A DNA stretch of 64,000 nucleotides, taken from positions 317,873-381,872 of the forward strand of contig NZ_DDHJ01000018.1 in NCBI RefSeq assembly GCF_002338065.1, read 5' to 3'. This stretch comes from Pseudomonas sp. UBA1879 (GTDB lineage Bacteria; Pseudomonadota; Gammaproteobacteria; Pseudomonadales; Pseudomonadaceae). Positions 34,969 through 43,002 of this stretch are shown here, piece by piece; the stretch's first letter is position 1, and each line of letters starts with the position of its first letter. The notes under the pieces were generated by a model. That model had not been told where the DNA came from and searched no databases. It saw only the letters and a program-made list of their open reading frames with translations. Position numbers and translations under genes: made by a program.

Positions 34969-35394
34969 TCAGGCGCCGGTCCAGTCGTCCGGGATCACGG
35001 CAATGACGTCGATTTCCATGAGCCATTCCGGCTGTCCCAACCCGGAAATCACCAAGCCGGTGGAGATCGGGAACACCCCCTTGAGCCACTTGCCGACTTC
35101 GCGGTACACCGGCTCACGGTAGCGCGGGTCGATGATGTAGGTGGTGGTCTTGACGATGTGCGAGAGGTCCGATCCGGCCTCTTCCAGCAGTTGCTTGACG
35201 TTCTTCATCGCCTGTTCGGCCTGGGCCCGTGGATCGCCGAGACCGACGAGGTTGCCGTCGAAGTCGGTGCCGATCTGGCCCCGGACATACACCGTGTTAC
35301 CGGCGCGCACGGCCTGGCACAGGTCGTTGTCCAGTGACTGATTGGGGTAGGTCTGCTTCGTGTTGAACATGCGAATGCGGGTGTGAGTGGGCAT
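34969..35394 (-). CDS. RidA/YjgF-family protein lacking the deaminase arginine
   Basis: 141 residues. The YjgF fold is clear: LCQAVRAGNTVYVRGQIGTDFDGNLVGLGDPRAQAEQAMKNVKQLLEEAGSD, HIVKTTTYIID and LMEIDVIAVIPDD (segments). In true RidA the carboxylate-binding Arg lies in a P-A-R-S-type motif; here the same place reads FPISTGLVISG, so the Arg is Ser. It therefore probably does not hydrolyse imines like RidA and may bind another intermediate of the local pathway. It is followed 29 bp on by the TOBE gene and preceded by the FMO. Confidence 0.85.
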   Translation of the reverse strand: MPTHTRIRMFNTKQTYPNQSLDNDLCQAVRAGNTVYVRGQIGTDFDGNLVGLGDPRAQAEQAMKNVKQLLEEAGSDLSHIVKTTTYIIDPRYREPVYREVGKWLKGVFPISTGLVISGLGQPEWLMEIDVIAVIPDDWTGA

Positions 35395-35512
35395 GGCGTA
35401 TGTCTCTGGAAAACCGTGTATGGCCGCAGGTTCACACTGGCCTCGATGGGACGAAACCAGCATTTGCAGCGGCAGTGCTTAGGAAAAACCGAAGGCCCGA
35501 AACGCTCGAGCC

Positions 35513-36787
35513 TTATCGCTGCCCGAGGGCGTCGTGTGTCGAGCGCTCGTAGCTCATGTAGCCGTTCTGCAGGACGATGTGATCGGCGATGTATTTCGCG
35601 TCGTGCCATACGCCGTAGATGAACGACGACGCGCGGTTCACCAGGTTTGGCAGGCCGAGGAAATAGATCCCGCTTTCGGCGCAGATACCGCGCTTGTGGA
35701 AGGGCTCACCCTTGTCATCGAAGGCATTGACGTGCAGCCAGCTGAAATCGAATTTGAACCCCGTCGCCCAGAGGATGGTGCTGATACCGGCCTGCTCCAG
35801 GTCGAGGCTGAGGATCGGGTTGATCAGGCAATCCGGGTCCGGCAGGAGTGTCCAGGCCTCCGGCTCGGCCGGGAATGGCAGGCCGTTTTGCTCGATGTAC
35901 GCGTCAGCGTCACGCAGCACGTCGAAATACGCCCGGTCGCCTTCCGCCACATTGGCCGCCAGCCCCGGCTCGAAATGCATCACGCCTTGGTCGAACGCTT
36001 TGGTCAGCCCCACCAGGGTGATGCCTTGATGCGCCAACCGCCGGAAATCCACGGTCTTGCCGCCGTCATAGCCGCTGACGGCGAAGGCCACGTGCTTCTT
36101 CTTCGGCGTGATCCGCACCTCATCCCACAGACCCAGCGCACCCAGCCACCAGCAGTAATCTCGACCCCGGTAGGCGCGGGGCGGGCGGTAGTGTTCGCCC
36201 ACGGAGAGGTAGACCGTCTTGCCGGCTTTTTGCAGTTCTTCGGCGATTTGCGAACCGGAAGCACCGGCGCCCACCACCAGCACGGCGCCGTCTGCCAGCT
36301 GACTTGGGTTCTTGTAGCGGGAGGAGTGCAACTGCTGAATGTGTGTTTGCTCGGGCACGATGTTCGGCACGGCGGGGCGCTGAAAGGGACCCGTGGCGGC
36401 AACGACGTTGGCGGCCTCGATCACGCCTTCCGAGGTGGTGACTTTGAAGCCCGGGCGACCGACGTGGCGTTCGACCTTCAACACCTCGACACCGGTGCGT
36501 ACCGGCGCCTTGAGCATGGCGACGTAGTCTTCGAAGTAGTCGGCCATGCGTTCTTTCGGCGGGAAGGTCTCTGGCGAGACGTCGCTGAATGTCAGGCTTG
36601 GAAAACGATCGTGCCAGGCCGGACCGTTGGCGACCAGCGAGTCCCAGCGCTCGGAGCGCCAACGCTCGGCGACACGGTGACGTTCGAGGACGATGTGCGG
36701 CACGTCCATCAGCGACAGATGCTCGCTCATGGCGACACCCGCCTGGCCTGCACCGACCACCAAGGTGTTGATTGTTTCGACTGACAT
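35513..36787 (-). CDS. Flavin-containing monooxygenase (class B type)
   Basis: 424 residues. The FAD motif is NTLVVGAGQAGVAMSEHL (GxGxxG) near residue 12, and the NADPH motif is AVLVVGAGASGSQIAEEL near residue 170. ERWRSERWDSLVANGP is typical of YUCCA-like/FMO enzymes, and the C-terminal LWATGFKFDFSWL contains the ATG(F/Y) motif. It should hydroxylate a soft nucleophile (N or S) or an imported amine with NADPH and oxygen. It starts with ATG after AGGAAG. It is the first gene of the minus-strand arm and divergent from the LysR gene. Confidence 0.88.
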   Translation of the reverse strand: MSVETINTLVVGAGQAGVAMSEHLSLMDVPHIVLERHRVAERWRSERWDSLVANGPAWHDRFPSLTFSDVSPETFPPKERMADYFEDYVAMLKAPVRTGVEVLKVERHVGRPGFKVTTSEGVIEAANVVAATGPFQRPAVPNIVPEQTHIQQLHSSRYKNPSQLADGAVLVVGAGASGSQIAEELQKAGKTVYLSVGEHYRPPRAYRGRDYCWWLGALGLWDEVRITPKKKHVAFAVSGYDGGKTVDFRRLAHQGITLVGLTKAFDQGVMHFEPGLAANVAEGDRAYFDVLRDADAYIEQNGLPFPAEPEAWTLLPDPDCLINPILSLDLEQAGISTILWATGFKFDFSWLHVNAFDDKGEPFHKRGICAESGIYFLGLPNLVNRASSFIYGVWHDAKYIADHIVLQNGYMSYERSTHDALGQR

Positions 36788-37106
36788 GTGAACTTCCTAA
36801 AGAGAGCGACCTTGATCGGTAGGGCCGATGCCTGGGCACCGACAGCGTGTCGAGAAGGCTCAGGCGCCTTGCAGACGTCGTCCATCTGTGAGGGCAGTGT
36901 GAGCAAGGGCCTGTCGTATAGGAATTCTGCTTTTTGAACGTAGAGCTTAGGAAAAACCGAACCCTGCTTCGGCGCGCTGGAACGGATGATGGCCCTTGGT
37001 CGCATGCGGCCGGGGTGGTGAATGACCCGGCATGAAGCGTGCAAATACACTCAGCCGAAGGGGCGACACGTTGGTTCGTTCCCTCGTCAGGATCGTGGAG
37101 GGCGTG
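36788..37106. other. Divergent promoter region between FMO and LysR
   Basis: About 320 bp without a gene. It must hold the promoters of the FMO arm and the LysR gene; no clear LysR box stood out by eye. Confidence 0.5.
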
Positions 37107-38081
37107 ATGCTCAGTCGTATTACTCAACGCCAGTTGGAGTACTTTGTGGCTTCGGGCGAAGCGGGCAGCATCAGTGCTGCGTCGGAGCGCATTCATGTGT
37201 CGTCGCCGTCCATTTCGGCAGCGATCACCCACATGGAGGCCGAACTGGGCATTCAACTGTTCGTCCGCCATCACGCCCAAGGCATCTCACTGACGGCGGT
37301 GGGGCGGCAGGTGATGCAAGAGGCCAAGCTGATCCTCGAACAGATGAGCAACCTCTATACCATCGCGTCGGAATCACTGAACACGGTGCGCGGGCCGTTG
37401 CGCGTCGGTTGCATGCATTCACTGGCGCCGATGATCACCCCGGAACTGGTGTTCGGTTTCGGTCGCGCCTTTCCGGGCGTACGCATCAGCCAGGTGGAAG
37501 GCGACCATGAGCAGTTGCTGGAGAAACTGCGCAGCTCGGAAATCGACATCGCGCTGACCTACGACCTGATTGCCAGCGACGGCATCGATTTTCAGCCGCT
37601 GGCGAAGTTGCCGCCGTACGTGATGGTCGGCGAACACCACCCGCTGGCCCACCTCTCGGCGGTCGGCATCCAGGACCTCGAACCCTATCCCATGGTGCTG
37701 CTGGACATCCCGTGGAGTCGCGAATACTTTCTCAGCCTGTTCATCCCTGCCGGGGTCACGCCCAATATCGTGATGCGTTCCAGCAACCTGGAAACCGTGC
37801 GCGCGCTGGTCGGCAACGGCATCGGCTACAGCATCGCCAACGCCCGTCCCAAGGGCAACATTTCCCAGGATGGCAAGCGCCTGATTCGCATTCGTCTGGC
37901 GGGTGAACAACACGCCTTGCAGCTGGGCTATGCCACCGCCAGCAACGCGCAGCCGTCCCGCGTGGTTTCGGCCTTCATCGAACGCTGCCGCATGTTCGTC
38001 TCGGACCAGTACATCCCCGGCATGGCCGCCCCCAGCTTCTTCGATCCCCACGCAGTGCGAGCGCCCTCAGACGCCGAATGA
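37107..38081 (+). CDS. LysR-family regulator of the FMO/PhyH cluster
   Basis: 324 residues. The winged helix reads QRQLEYFVASGEAGSISAASERIHVSSPSISAAITHMEAELG, followed by a LysR co-inducer domain (LRVGCMHSLAPMITPELVFGF). The ATG follows GTGGAGGG. It sits between the FMO arm and the transporter arm and points into the latter, so it may control both. The co-inducer is presumably the imported substrate or a product. Confidence 0.9.
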   Translation: MLSRITQRQLEYFVASGEAGSISAASERIHVSSPSISAAITHMEAELGIQLFVRHHAQGISLTAVGRQVMQEAKLILEQMSNLYTIASESLNTVRGPLRVGCMHSLAPMITPELVFGFGRAFPGVRISQVEGDHEQLLEKLRSSEIDIALTYDLIASDGIDFQPLAKLPPYVMVGEHHPLAHLSAVGIQDLEPYPMVLLDIPWSREYFLSLFIPAGVTPNIVMRSSNLETVRALVGNGIGYSIANARPKGNISQDGKRLIRIRLAGEQHALQLGYATASNAQPSRVVSAFIERCRMFVSDQYIPGMAAPSFFDPHAVRAPSDAE

Positions 38082-38493
38082 GCGGCGCGCACCACAGTCG
38101 ATCACGCCCCAGCGCGTTCGCTGCTTCGGATTTTCTCGCCCCAGATCCAAGCCAGAAACGAATTTAACCAACGCGACCGCGCCCGCAGACTGCAGGCACA
38201 GGTTGAGCCTGATGACGACCAGGGGCGCGCCGCACCGAAAGGCAGCGCGTCTCCGATGAGGCGTCGGCTGATGCGCCAGGACGGTGCGTTCCAATGTTGG
38301 CGATTCGAGCGCGTAAACGTGTGGTTTCTCAAATCGCGCCACTGCATCGGATCTGCCTACTCACTGGTCCGGTTAATCCTAATTGACCATCTGCGCGTCT
38401 CTCGCCGAATCTCGTTTCAACGGTGCAGTCGTGAAACAGGGTCGAGTGAACGCCCGGTTGGACTTTCTGATTTTTTTGTTGAGCGCGGCGACG
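38082..38493. other. Intergenic region upstream of the fused ABC gene
   Basis: About 410 bp with no recognisable gene; presumably promoter and leader of the transporter operon. I saw no strong hairpin or palindrome. Confidence 0.45.
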
Positions 38494-40017
38494 ATGACAT
38501 TCGACTGGAATTACATGTTTGGTTTGCTTTTCGACGCCGAGTTCTGGCGGGCGACCTGGACCGTCATCAAGCTGAGCTTCGTGACCTGGCTCTTGAGCAT
38601 CGGTCTCGGGTTTTTCGTGGCGCTGGCCAAACAGTCAAGACGCCCGTTGCTCAGTGCCCCCGCCCGCGCTTACATCTGGCTGTTTCGCAGTGTGCCGCTG
38701 CTGGTGCTGCTGATCTTCGTCTACAACATCCCTCAAGCGTTTCCTTCGGCCTCGGTGGTACTGGGCGACCCGTTCTGGGCCGGCTTGCTGGCGATGGTGA
38801 TGTGTGAGACCGCCTATGTGGCGGAAATCCATCGCGGCGGCCTGCTGTCGATCCACAAGGGGCAGACCGAGGCGGCGAGGGCGTTGGGCCTGCGCTTTCT
38901 CGGCACCCAATGGCGCGTGGTGATCCCCCAGGCGTTGCGGGTGGCGCTGCCATCGCTGGCCAACGAATACATCTCCATCGTCAAGCTCAGCTCGCTGGTG
39001 TCGGTCATCTCCCTGACCGAAATCCTCATGGTCGGCCAGCGCCTGTACTCGCAGAATTTCCTGGTGATGGAGACGATGGCGGCGGTGGCGTTCTATTACG
39101 TGTTGATCGTCACCGTGTTCGACTTCCTCCTCAAGCGTCTGGAGACGTACCTCGACGTCAACCAGCGCAACGTGTCCCGCGTCCCCGATGCCGCCGTCCT
39201 GGCCCTCGCCACGCAACAGCGTGAGGCGGTGCAGCGCCCGGCCGTCACGGGCCTGCAAGCCCCGGCCTTGCAGGCCAACCGTCTGCACAAGGCTTATAAC
39301 GATGTGGAAGTGCTGGGCGCAGTCAGCCTGAAGATTCAGCCGGGCGAAGTGGTGTCGGTGATCGGGCCCTCCGGCTCCGGCAAGACCACGTTGATTCGTC
39401 TGCTCAATGGTCTGGAGCAGATCGACAACGGCGACATTCAGATCAACGGGCGGCCGTTCATTCACCTGAACAAACAGGGCGCGCAAAAGCCGCACTACGT
39501 CGAACACGCCGAACACCGGCTGAACATCGGCATGGTGTTCCAGAGCTTCAATCTGTTCCCGCACCTGACCGTGCTCGACAACCTGCTCATGGCGCCGCGT
39601 TATCACCGCCTGGGTCGTCTGGACGATCTCAAGCAACAGGCCTACGCGTTGCTGCACAAGGTCGGCATGCTCGACCACGCCTGGAAATACCCGAGTCAGT
39701 TGTCCGGGGGGCAGCAGCAGCGCGTGGCGATTGCCCGGGCCTTGATGATGCGCCCGCAGATCATGCTGTTCGACGAGCCGACTTCGGCGCTCGATCCGGA
39801 GAAAGTCAACGAGGTGTTGCAGGTCATCGAAGCCCTCGCGCAAGACGGCATCACCATGGTGATCGTCACCCACGAAATGAACTTCGCCTTCAAGGTGTCC
39901 GACCGCATCGTCTTCATGGAGAAGGGCCGCGTGGTGTGCGACGACGCGCCTGACAGGTTGCGCAACGGCCATAACCCACGCGTCGAGGCCTTCCTCAAGG
40001 ATGTCTCGCTGGCGTGA
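38494..40017 (+). CDS. Fused amino-acid ABC transporter: permease + ATP-binding protein in one chain
   Basis: 507 residues. Residues ~1-235 are a HisMQ-type permease with the coupling loop GQTEAARALGLRFLGTQWRVVIPQ. A linker of ~25 residues follows. Residues ~260-507 are a GlnQ-type ATPase with Walker A GPSGSGKTT, Q-loop VFQSFNLFPHLTVLDN, signature LSGGQQQRVAIARAL, Walker B IMLFDEPTSALDPE and H-loop VTHEMNFA. All motifs are intact. The usual arrangement is two genes; the fused form is seen in some Pseudomonas uptake systems. The start MTFDWNY is the normal permease N-terminus, though the frame runs further upstream. The binding protein is encoded two genes on, at 40953. Confidence 0.88.
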   Translation: MTFDWNYMFGLLFDAEFWRATWTVIKLSFVTWLLSIGLGFFVALAKQSRRPLLSAPARAYIWLFRSVPLLVLLIFVYNIPQAFPSASVVLGDPFWAGLLAMVMCETAYVAEIHRGGLLSIHKGQTEAARALGLRFLGTQWRVVIPQALRVALPSLANEYISIVKLSSLVSVISLTEILMVGQRLYSQNFLVMETMAAVAFYYVLIVTVFDFLLKRLETYLDVNQRNVSRVPDAAVLALATQQREAVQRPAVTGLQAPALQANRLHKAYNDVEVLGAVSLKIQPGEVVSVIGPSGSGKTTLIRLLNGLEQIDNGDIQINGRPFIHLNKQGAQKPHYVEHAEHRLNIGMVFQSFNLFPHLTVLDNLLMAPRYHRLGRLDDLKQQAYALLHKVGMLDHAWKYPSQLSGGQQQRVAIARALMMRPQIMLFDEPTSALDPEKVNEVLQVIEALAQDGITMVIVTHEMNFAFKVSDRIVFMEKGRVVCDDAPDRLRNGHNPRVEAFLKDVSLA

Positions 40018-40052
40018 TCCCCATCGTCCCGTTTGAGAAAAAAGGTAAGCAT

Positions 40053-40925
40053 ATGATCGAGCAAGCGCAGATTGAGCAGTTCCACCGCGACGGCGTTCTG
40101 GTGGTGGAAGGCGTACTCTCGGCAGACGAAGTGGCGGCGTTGCAGCATGACTTCGACCAATGGGTGGAAGAGAGCCGCCAACACGCGCAAGGCTGGGGCG
40201 AAACCCTCGACGGTCGGGCGCGTTTCGACCTCGAAGGCGACCACCGCGCCGATCACCCGTCGCTGCGCCGGGTCAGTTCGCCCACGGAGATTTCGTCTGC
40301 TTATTATCAGGCCGCACTGCAATCACGCATGGCGCAGATCGCCGCACAGTTGATCGGCGGCAACGGCGCGCGTTTTCACCACAGCAAGATCAATTCGAAA
40401 CTGCCCCACACCGCGACCCAGGTGAAGTGGCACCAGGACTTTCTGTTCACGCCCCACAGCAACGACGACATTGTCACCGCGTTGCTGATGGTGAGTGAGG
40501 TGACCCCGGAAAACGGACCGTTGAACGTCATCCCCGGCAGTCACACAGGGCCGCTCTGGTCCCATTGGCACGACCAGCGTTTCACCGGTGCCGTGGACGA
40601 CGCGGTCGTCGAAGAGCACTGTCAGGCGCCCGTGGCCTGCTTCGGCCCGGCCGGTTCCGTGTGCTTCATGCACACGCGGCTGCTTCACGCTTCAAGCCCT
40701 AACGAGACCGAACTGCCGCGCACCCTGTTCATCGGCGTGTACGCCGCCGAAGACGCGTTGCCATTCGGCGAAAACCCTCTGCCCAGTGAGCACGCCGGCC
40801 TGATGGTGGCCGGTCAGGAAAGTGGCCTGGTGCGTTCTACGGCGAACCACATGCGCTTGCCGCAGAAGCCCCGGGGTGCCTCTTTCTTCGTGCAACAGGC
40901 CGGGCAAGACCGAGCCACTGCCTAA
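40053..40925 (+). CDS. PhyH-family Fe(II)/2-oxoglutarate dioxygenase
   Basis: 290 residues. The iron ligands are His127 and Asp129 in VKWHQDFLFTP and the distal His212 in RLLHASSPNET. The co-substrate Arg is in LPRTLFIGVY ten residues later, so the H-x-D...H facial triad is complete. Relatives hydroxylate free amino acids, ectoine or small acids. Lying between the two parts of an amino-acid importer, it probably hydroxylates the imported compound. AAGG precedes the ATG. It is not a clear EctD ortholog. Confidence 0.85.
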   Translation: MIEQAQIEQFHRDGVLVVEGVLSADEVAALQHDFDQWVEESRQHAQGWGETLDGRARFDLEGDHRADHPSLRRVSSPTEISSAYYQAALQSRMAQIAAQLIGGNGARFHHSKINSKLPHTATQVKWHQDFLFTPHSNDDIVTALLMVSEVTPENGPLNVIPGSHTGPLWSHWHDQRFTGAVDDAVVEEHCQAPVACFGPAGSVCFMHTRLLHASSPNETELPRTLFIGVYAAEDALPFGENPLPSEHAGLMVAGQESGLVRSTANHMRLPQKPRGASFFVQQAGQDRATA

Positions 40926-40952
40926 CTTCTCTCAACCTTGCGGGGATTCACC

Positions 40953-41786
40953 ATGACAGCGTTGCACCAGATTGTTCGCCCTATTGCCCTGAGCCTGGTT
41001 GGCGCAGCGCTTGCGATGACCTCGCTGGCGGCCTCGGCCTTCCAGCAGGACGGCAAAATCATCGCCGGTTCCGATGTGACGTTCTTCCCCTATGAGTACA
41101 TGGACAACAACCGTCCGGCAGGCTTTGACATCGAGCTGATGGACGGCCTGGGCAAGGTCATGGGGCGCAAGGTAGACACCGTCGACACGCGCTTCCCGAA
41201 CCTGATCACCGGTCTGCAAGGCGGCCGCTTCGATGTCGTCAACTCGTCGATGTACATCACCGCCGAGCGAGTGAAAGTCATCGACATGATCCCTTACTTG
41301 AAGAGCGGGGAATCGATCCTGGCAGTCAAGGGCAGCACATACCAGCCCAAGCGCCCGGAAGACTTCTGCGGCCACAAGATCGGCTCCATGGCGGCCACCT
41401 CCTGGCTGCAACAGATGCACAAACTCTCCGATGAATATTGCGTAAAAAACGGTCTGCAGCCGATCGCGATCAGCGAATACGCCACCGATCCGCAAACCAC
41501 ACAGGCGATGTTGGCCCACGCGGTGGAAGCGCAAATCACCGACGCCGCCGTGGCCCGTGGCGTGGTCGACAAGCTGGGCAGCCGCGTGGTGATTTCCTCC
41601 GACAGCCTGATCTATCCGGTGCTGAACGGCTTCGGCGTGAAGAAGGGCAATGACGCGGTCAAGACAGCGTTGGTCGATGCCTTGGCCAAATATCGCGCCA
41701 CCCCGGAATACGCAGCGCTGTTGAAGAAGTACAACTTTGAAGCCGCGACCGAAGAAGACATTGCGGCGCTGATGCCGAAACCCTGA
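40953..41786 (+). CDS. Amino-acid-type ABC transporter binding protein
   Basis: 277 residues. The signal peptide ends near LAASAFA, followed by a family-3 binding fold: KIIAGSDVTFFPYEYMDNNRPAGFDIELMDGLGKVMG and FDVVNSSMYITAERVKVIDMIPYLKSG. It delivers a substrate to the fused permease-ATPase encoded upstream in the same operon. The binding segment NSSMYITAERV replaces the usual S-x-T-x-T-x-E-R, which hints at a ligand that is not a standard amino acid. The start ATG has GGGGAT five bases upstream. Confidence 0.86.
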   Translation: MTALHQIVRPIALSLVGAALAMTSLAASAFQQDGKIIAGSDVTFFPYEYMDNNRPAGFDIELMDGLGKVMGRKVDTVDTRFPNLITGLQGGRFDVVNSSMYITAERVKVIDMIPYLKSGESILAVKGSTYQPKRPEDFCGHKIGSMAATSWLQQMHKLSDEYCVKNGLQPIAISEYATDPQTTQAMLAHAVEAQITDAAVARGVVDKLGSRVVISSDSLIYPVLNGFGVKKGNDAVKTALVDALAKYRATPEYAALLKKYNFEAATEEDIAALMPKP

Positions 41787-41847
41787 CACCCGCCTGTCAC
41801 GTGTGCCGCATCCCTGGGTGGGGCCATGCCCTGTGGAGACCTGATTC

Positions 41848-42579
41848 ATGGCGTTATCACTCGAAGAGCAGGCACGCATCGATCTGGCTGCGACCTTTCG
41901 CATCGTCGCCCATCTGGGCATGCACGAAGCGGTCGCCAACCATTTCAGCGCTGCCGTCTCCGCCGATGGCAAGCAATTCCTGATCAACCCGAAGTGGAAA
42001 CACTTCTCCCGTATCCGCGCCAGCGACTTGTTGCTGCTGAACGCCGATGACCCGGCCGGCGCCGATCATCCCGAAGTCGACGCCACCGCGTGGTCGATTC
42101 ACGGACAGATTCATCAGCGTCTGCCGGACGCCCGCGCGGTGCTGCACCTGCACCCGGTCTACACCACCGCCGTGGCCTGCCTGGCCCAACCCAAGGTGCC
42201 GCCCATCGACCAAAACACCGCGCGCTATTTCAACCGCATTGCGGTAGATGACCTGTACGGCGGCATGGCCGACACCGAAGCCGAAGGCGCGCGCCTGGCC
42301 GGGATGCTCGACGGAAAACGCCGTCTGCTCATGGGCAACCACGGCGTGATGGTCATCGCGCCAACCATCGGCGAAGCGTTCGACGACATCTGGACCCTGG
42401 AACGCGCCTGCCAGATCTACGTCACCGCGCTGTCGACCGGCCAGCCGCTGCGCGTGCTGTCGGATGACGTGGCAGAGAAAACCGCGAAGGGCTGGGAGAA
42501 AATCACCGATTTTTCACGTCGGCATTTTGAAGAGATGAAGGCGTTAATGATTGAACAGGATGGATCGTTAGTCGACTGA
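41848..42579 (+). CDS. Class II aldolase/adducin-family protein
   Basis: 243 residues. Zinc ligands are His100 and His102 in VLHLHPVYTTAVA and His165 in LLMGNHGVMVIA; the phosphate- or substrate-binding N-terminal part has ANHFSAAVSADGKQFLINPKW. This is the normal length for the family (fuculose-type aldolases and decarboxylases). It is the last gene of the transporter operon and could cleave the hydroxylated product of the PhyH enzyme. A REP array begins 17 bp after its stop. Confidence 0.86.
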   Translation: MALSLEEQARIDLAATFRIVAHLGMHEAVANHFSAAVSADGKQFLINPKWKHFSRIRASDLLLLNADDPAGADHPEVDATAWSIHGQIHQRLPDARAVLHLHPVYTTAVACLAQPKVPPIDQNTARYFNRIAVDDLYGGMADTEAEGARLAGMLDGKRRLLMGNHGVMVIAPTIGEAFDDIWTLERACQIYVTALSTGQPLRVLSDDVAEKTAKGWEKITDFSRRHFEEMKALMIEQDGSLVD

Positions 42580-42596
42580 CGCCTGTAGTGCGCCTT

Positions 42597-42916
42597 CGCG
42601 GCCGTCGTACCTCCGGCGGCTCCTGTACGATCGTGGTGTGGTCGGTTTCAATGCTCCAATCAGGCGGACAACGCCTCGCGGAGTTCCAGGACGCCAACAA
42701 TCCCCGTAGGAGCCGCCGGAGGCACGACGGCAGCGAGGCGGTGTGTCAGTCAACACCCCGTCGCCTGATAAACCGCTTCGCGGCCGTCGTACCTCCGGCG
42801 GCTCCTACACGATCGCGTTGTATTCGGTTCAATGCTCCAATCAGGCGGACAACACCTCGCGGAGTTCCAGGACGCCAACAATCCCCGTAGGAGCCGCCGG
42901 AGGCACGACGGCAGCG
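42597..42916. repeat. REP array 1: four alternating REP palindromes in two 182-bp units
   Basis: The core CCTCCGGCGGCTCCTAC and its inverse GTAGGAGCCGCCGGAGG alternate at 42597-42628, 42706-42735, 42779-42808 and 42887-42916. Each pair with its flanks (CGCTTCGCGGCCGTCG ... AATCAGGCGGAC) repeats with a period of 182 bp. This is a BIME-type arrangement between the aldolase gene and the M20 peptidase gene, and fills the gap at 42580-43002. Confidence 0.92.
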
Positions 42917-43002
42917 AGGCGGTGTGTCAGTCAATTCATCCCTCACTGACTCACTGCGTCCGCTGGATCGCCATCCCCCGGTCGAACCCGAAAGCTACAA
43001 GC

